A stretch of 64,000 nt of DNA, from positions 352,516-416,515 of the forward strand of contig NW_019775613.1 of the NCBI RefSeq assembly GCF_001039355.2, read 5' to 3'. This document shows, piece after piece, positions 59,477 to 64,000 of the stretch; position 1 is the stretch's first letter, and every line of letters starts with the position of its first letter. Both the position numbers and the translations under genes were made by a program. Under the pieces are notes generated by a model. That model did not search any database. It was not told where the DNA came from and saw only the letters and a program-made list of their open reading frames with translations. This DNA is from Lingula anatina. Taxonomy: Eukaryota > Brachiopoda > Lingulata > Lingulida > Lingulidae.

Positions 59477-60564
59477 AGCACATCAAGCAAACCGCGGCCC
59501 AATAAACCCCCATAGAACTCGTATGAACACATTTTTTTGCGTTCACTCAAGAAAGGTCATCAAGGGCCAGTCGCTCTTCCTGTTAAGCATGTGCAGATTT
59601 TTCTGATTATGATTATATATTCTGATTATGACATGATCATCGATGCGGGAACTTCAGAGCCGTTCATGCGATATGAAATAATGTATTTACTTTGAAAAGG
59701 AAACATTTCGATAATGAAAATATATCCATATCTTGTGAAAAATGAAATCGTCACCACGCGGTACCGGTAGGACATGCGACAAGAAGGTTGGTGGGTTTGA
59801 CTTGTTCCTATTCATTTTTACTGAAACTCGATATGTACACCTTGTCAAATACTCCCAGAAAATAAAAGAGCGTCTACTTGGTGCGCAGGCGCTCCAAATG
59901 TAGACACCCGGTCTTGACTGCCACGGAACCCAAGCCCCGAGGTGGGTTTATAAGGACCTTGGTTATGAGTAGGCCTATGTAGTGATCTCACATAATAAAA
60001 AATATCCGCGACAGAATCGCAATTAGGCGTATACCACAGTTGAATGTGTAAGTGGTTAACGCGGTTATTATTACAACCTTAACGATAGGTCATCCCATAA
60101 ATTGTTGAGGGAACGAAATGAGGAAATGTGAAATTTTCTCGACTGGGCGTCGTACAAAAGGTGAATGAGTAATGCTAGTCGTATTTATAACAGCGTTATG
60201 TGAACATATTTTGTTATTGACTTTACGCGGAACACATCACATGCACAAAGAAACGTTTTGGGCTGATCCCAAGTATTGTTACATAAAATAATAATAAGCA
60301 CACGTAAAAAATAAGTAAGTACATGTACAAGCGAAAGGTAGATCCAGAAAAACATTTTGTGTATGGTTCCACTTTCTAAAATAATGTTACGTGGCAGTAT
60401 CCTCTATTCTGTAATAAGGCCGGCATTCTGACATCTAAAAGATGCAATGACCTTATATTTCCTTTAATATGTCTGATTGTTAAGAACACTCATATATTTA
60501 TGAATAGTCCACCGCAGCTATATCAGCACAACATATAGACTATGTTAGAAGTGGTGGTAAAGTA
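59477..60564. other. Intergenic between convergent genes
   Basis: Nothing recognised. It separates the 3' ends of the HSPA12-like and collagen-like genes. Confidence 0.6.
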
Positions 60565-60570
60565 TTTATT
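60565..60570 (-). terminator. Poly(A) signal of the collagen-like gene
   Basis: TTTATT on plus, i.e. AATAAA on minus, about 165 bp after the stop codon. An ATTAAA variant lies closer. Confidence 0.45.
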
Positions 60571-60733
60571 GTGAACAGCGGCACAGTAATTTGTTGAACT
60601 TAAGCCTTTTTAATTCACTTTAGCTAAAACTTTTCTCATCATGTTGCATTTCTCCTTGAAATGTGATTTCTAAAATCAGTTACAGTCTCAGTTTATGACA
60701 GTCAGTGTGTCGCGTTGTATGGTTGGTGAGGTT

Positions 60734-62909
60734 TTAAGTTAAAAGTTTTTGCCGCATTATTTCAATGGCGGCTTTCTCTCTGAGTCGAGCCCGGAAGTAG
60801 ACAGCGTATATGGCAATGGTTCCAATGAGCACGGTTCCAATTATGCACCCAAGAATGATTTGGTGCATTATAGCCGCATCCAGTTTTGCTTTAAGTTCTG
60901 TGGATGAAAAAAACGAATGGTACAGGTAGAAATTGGACATAATAGAGGTAAATGTAAAACAGAGTAGAAAAATGGAAATAAAAATGCGATTTAGAACGTC
61001 CGAATTCTGTTTGTTTGTCTTCAAATACTTCGTTAACAGAAACCTGATCAACTTGATATTTAACAGCCTGCATTCGTCGTCAACTTAAAACTGAGTTATC
61101 TTTCAGCTTATGAGTTTTTTCCACTCTAGATAATATGTGGATGAGAGAGATAAAAAAGAGAATAGAAACTTAGCAAAATGTCTCAAGGCAAAACAAACCT
61201 GGGCTTATACTCTCTAGAGCCGTTTGTTTCCCGTCAAACCAGTCGGTTGGCACGTGTTGTATCCTAGCAGTGGCCGCAGTGGCCGCAGTGGCCGGAGCAT
61301 TCGTGACTGGTCCTCCTGGGTTCCCAGGTGGGCTGGGTTGTCCTCCAGGGCGCATTTGCACCATTGTCATGGTATCACCCTTCTGTCCTTTCTGTCCAAT
61401 TGCACTCATCCCCTTCATTCCTTTCATCCCCTTCATCCCCGTCATGCCCATTTCTCCCATTGCACCAAAATTCCCTACATTTCCCATTACGCCCTTCTGG
61501 CCCTTTTGACCTTTGACGTCACCGGGCGGGCCGACCATACCTTTCACACCTGCAAATAGTTATATAACTCCGATTTTCTAAAATGAAGACCTTTAATACC
61601 ATGTGACTTTCTCTGACCAGGACATTCGCCTTACGTTATAGAAAGTATCTGAATAGCTGCCGCTTAGCCTGTGAGTAACGTACATTCTTACTGATCTTAC
61701 TGGTTGTACATCTATATGGTTGTGACGGACTTTTGAAATTAAAATATGAGTTTAAGGAATATGGCGTGTTGAAGTGAGGATGTACTTGTAAACAATGCTT
61801 AATCATAGGAAATTGAGAAAAAAATATAAATATTGAACAATTTTAATGTTTCCTCTTATTTCACATTCCAGGTAAAACCGACTGAATAACTGTACGAGGG
61901 TGTGGGTAGGAACTGGGAGGGGTGAGAAGTTCTGTTCACAAAATTGACGACAAAAACTGTTCAGTCTGATGATTTTATTTATAGCTTTTACCTTTGGGTC
62001 CTGCTGTCCCTGGTGGGCCACCGGTGCTTATTCCCTGTGGGCCTCCGGTTCCTGGGGGACCGCCTGTCCCTGGTGGTCCTCCTGTGCCTGGTGGCCCTCC
62101 TGTTGATGGTGGTCCTCCTGTACCTGGGGGTCCTCCTGTCCCAGGTGGCCCGCCTGTCCCTGGTGGTCCTCCTGTCCCAGGTGGTCCACCAGTTCCAGGT
62201 GGTCCTCCCGTTCCAGGTGGACCTCCCGTTCCTGGTGGCCCGGCTGTTGCTGGTGGTCCGCCTGTTGATGGAGGCCCGCCTGTACCTGGTGGACCTCCAG
62301 TCCCAGGAGGTCCGCCTGTCCCCGGCGGTCCCCCTGTACCTGGAGGTCCTCCAGTTCCCGGTGGTCCTCCAGTTCCTGGTGGCCCTCCTGTCCCAGGCGG
62401 TCCACCTGTTGATGGTGGTCCTCCTGTTCCTGGTGGACCACCTGTTCCTGGAGGCCCTCCTGTACCAGGTGGACCTCCTGTACCCGGTGGTCCACCTGTT
62501 CCTGGTGGCCCTCCTGTACCGGGTGGTCCACCTGTTCCTGGTGGCCCTCCTGTACCGGGTGGTCCACCTGTTCCTGGTGGCCCTCCTGTGCTTGGCGGCC
62601 CTCCTGTCCCTGGTGGCCCTCCTGTCCCTGGTGGCCCTCCTGTACCTGGTGGCCCCCCTGTGCCTGATGGCCCTCCTGTTCCTGGTGGCCCTCCTGTACC
62701 AGGTGGTCCACCTGTTCCTGGTGGTCCTCCTGTAGCAGGTGGTCCTCCTGTTCCTGGCGGCCCTCCTGTTCCTGGCGGTCCCCCTGTTCCTGGTGGCCCT
62801 CCTGTCCCTGGTGGCCCACCTGTTCCTTGTGGTCCACTTGTCCCTGGTGGTCCTCCAGTACCTTGTGGTCCTCCTGTACCTGGTGGTCCTCCTGTACCTG
62901 CTCCTGTTC
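60734..62909 (-). CDS. Collagen-like protein with a C-terminal transmembrane segment (5' end missing)
   Basis: Three minus-strand exons join in phase 1: 62909-61992 (306 codons), 61549-61199 (117) and 60897-60734 (53 plus stop). Each has good splice sites (CTAACAG|GA, AAAG|GTAAAA, TTTGCAG|GT, CCCAG|GTTTG, CCACAG|AA). The first is about 50 copies of a hexapeptide GPP-[GSA]-T-[GA]. The second continues Gly-X-Y ([27 protein letters not shown]), then leaves it for a Thr/Ala-rich stretch ([11 protein letters not shown]) and [14 protein letters not shown]. The third has a hydrophobic segment ([20 protein letters not shown]) followed by a basic tail ending QKLLT. Most membrane collagens have the anchor at the N-terminus, so this order is unusual. 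The reading strand is set by Gly at every third position and by continuity with the second exon; the long plus-strand frame (GPPVPG) lacks that register. The start codon and any signal peptide lie to the right of 62909 and were not identified. Confidence 0.8.
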
Positions 62910-64000
62910 CTGTTAGTGGCGAAATACAGTAATCAGTTTGTGACGCGCAATGGCTTGTACCTTACAAGATATGCTTCTAAATATTTCAACTTAATCACAC
63001 ATATCACAGAGATTATTTTTATGGACCGGAAAAACGTATTCGGAAATATAGGTTTTATTTTTCCTGTTGACCTAGCGCTTGGCATCGGCATGAAATTTTT
63101 GCTTGTTAACACACTATAAGGAAACATTCAGTATTCATGAATGCATTGTTCCTTATTTTACAGGCATTATTTAAAGAGTTCAAATACAGTGCAGTGTCGT
63201 ACACCTAGACTAAACCTTATAATTAAAAAAGTCGACGAAATGGCAAATTTCAAATTTTTAATGGACTACGTAGAAAAATTATGATAGCTAAAACTCAAAT
63301 TTTGCACGTACATGTAGATGCAATGTAATATTAAGGACTGATTTACAAAATTTCAATGTAAACTAGATTTTGAAGTAGAACGCTTCACATTTGGCGCAAA
63401 CCATAATATTAACGTCTTCAAGATCTCGGCAATAACCGGAGGTACGCCGTGACGCCATTCAAAAGTATTTGAGAAGCTGCCGGATGATTAGATTTTAATT
63501 ACGCATGTTGCGTCAGTCTAGACTGAGTACCAAATATTCATGAGAAGCCAGGGGTGGGAGTTATAGCGCATGCGTGACGGGATTGATAGAGAAAATATAC
63601 TCAAACAAAGCCTGTGCAATACCGTATTTTACTGACATATATTTAATGGGTGGATGTTGCATTTCAGGCCCGTAGCCAGCAATTCCAGAGAGAGGGTTCG
63701 TTTTCTGAAAAAGTGGACCTTTTACCATGAAAAAGTACATCGATCAAATTTTACCCAGAGTGGACCTTTTCCCAGCAAAAAGGGTGGATCTTTCGAACCC
63801 CCGAAGCCCCTCTGCCTACGGGCCTGTATTTACAGATCACTACCAAAATGTAATCACTTTTAAGTTTGCGGCCTATCCTGAAAAATTCACCACAAACCAC
63901 TTATTACTTACAGGAGTGATTGAGTGGACTGGGCCATACCACGACTTGTGTTTGAAACCTAGCCTAAGTGACTTATTTGCTTGAAATTGTTAAATTTTTT
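62910..64000. other. Probable intron or upstream flank of the collagen-like gene
   Basis: No exon with a start codon and signal peptide was found. It contains the second CAGGCCCGTAGCC element (63665-63826). Confidence 0.45.
63665..63826. mobile_element. Non-autonomous element with CAGGCCCGTAGCC ends, copy 2
   Basis: Begins CAGGCCCGTAGCCAGCAATT and ends GCCTACGGGCCTG. The interior carries repeated GTGGACCTTTT words and CCCCCGAAGCCCC. Flanks CATTT and TATTT may be a mutated target duplication. It is complete, without the gap seen in copy 1. Confidence 0.75.

Noticed and set aside
62028-62837. Minus-strand frame rich in HQEQEGHQ as a Gln/His repeat protein
   Set aside because: It is an out-of-frame reading of the same 18-bp repeat, and it lacks splice or domain support.
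61994-62932. Long plus-strand frame of GPPVPG repeats as a proline-rich protein
   Set aside because: It is the complement of the minus-strand collagen-like exon. Only the minus frame has Gly in the collagen register, flanking splice sites and phase continuity with the next two exons.

Overview
The window is nuclear DNA of an animal. Coding regions are split by GT-AG introns, there are AATAAA poly(A) signals, the background is AT-rich (I estimate 60 to 65 % AT), and it is littered with microsatellites and short palindromic transposon remnants. The proteins (nocturnin, a PDGF/VEGF-type growth factor, an HSPA12-type Hsp70, a class A GPCR, a membrane collagen) and the repeat style suggest a bilaterian invertebrate, probably marine. 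I cannot separate a mollusc/brachiopod/annelid source from an amphioxus/hemichordate/echinoderm source by eye.

Layout, left to right. 1-4020: no sure gene, one weak candidate exon and a palindromic repeat with an assembly gap. 4961-6436 (minus): nocturnin, 3' two coding exons. 8559-8646 (plus): tRNA-Tyr gene with a 15-nt intron. 9177-11096 (plus): five-exon gene for a 99-residue secreted six-cysteine protein behind a TATA box. 13814-24260 (plus): seven-exon gene for a 380-residue secreted PDGF/VEGF-family ligand with a VEGF-C/D-like CxCxC tail. 24261-39338: gene-poor, with several inverted-repeat elements and one weak candidate exon. 39339-40475 (minus): single-exon orphan rhodopsin-class GPCR with an altered DRY motif. 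40476-52173: gene-poor, repeats. 52174-59430 (plus): seven-exon HSPA12-like Hsp70 ATPase, 589 residues. 60734-62909 (minus): three 3' exons of a collagen-like protein with a transmembrane segment near its C-terminus; its 5' end was not found.

The genes do not form an operon and show no obvious shared pathway. The two secreted-protein genes at 9-24 kb lie in tandem on the same strand. The HSPA12-like and collagen genes are convergent, about 1.3 kb stop to stop. All exon joins given here were checked for splice-site dinucleotides and reading phase by hand, not by transcript evidence.

Much of the non-coding space is explained by small non-autonomous DNA elements. At least one family has three clear copies, two families have two copies each, and several single-copy palindromes occur. 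A decayed mariner-like transposase N-terminus and tRNA-Tyr-derived fragments are also present.
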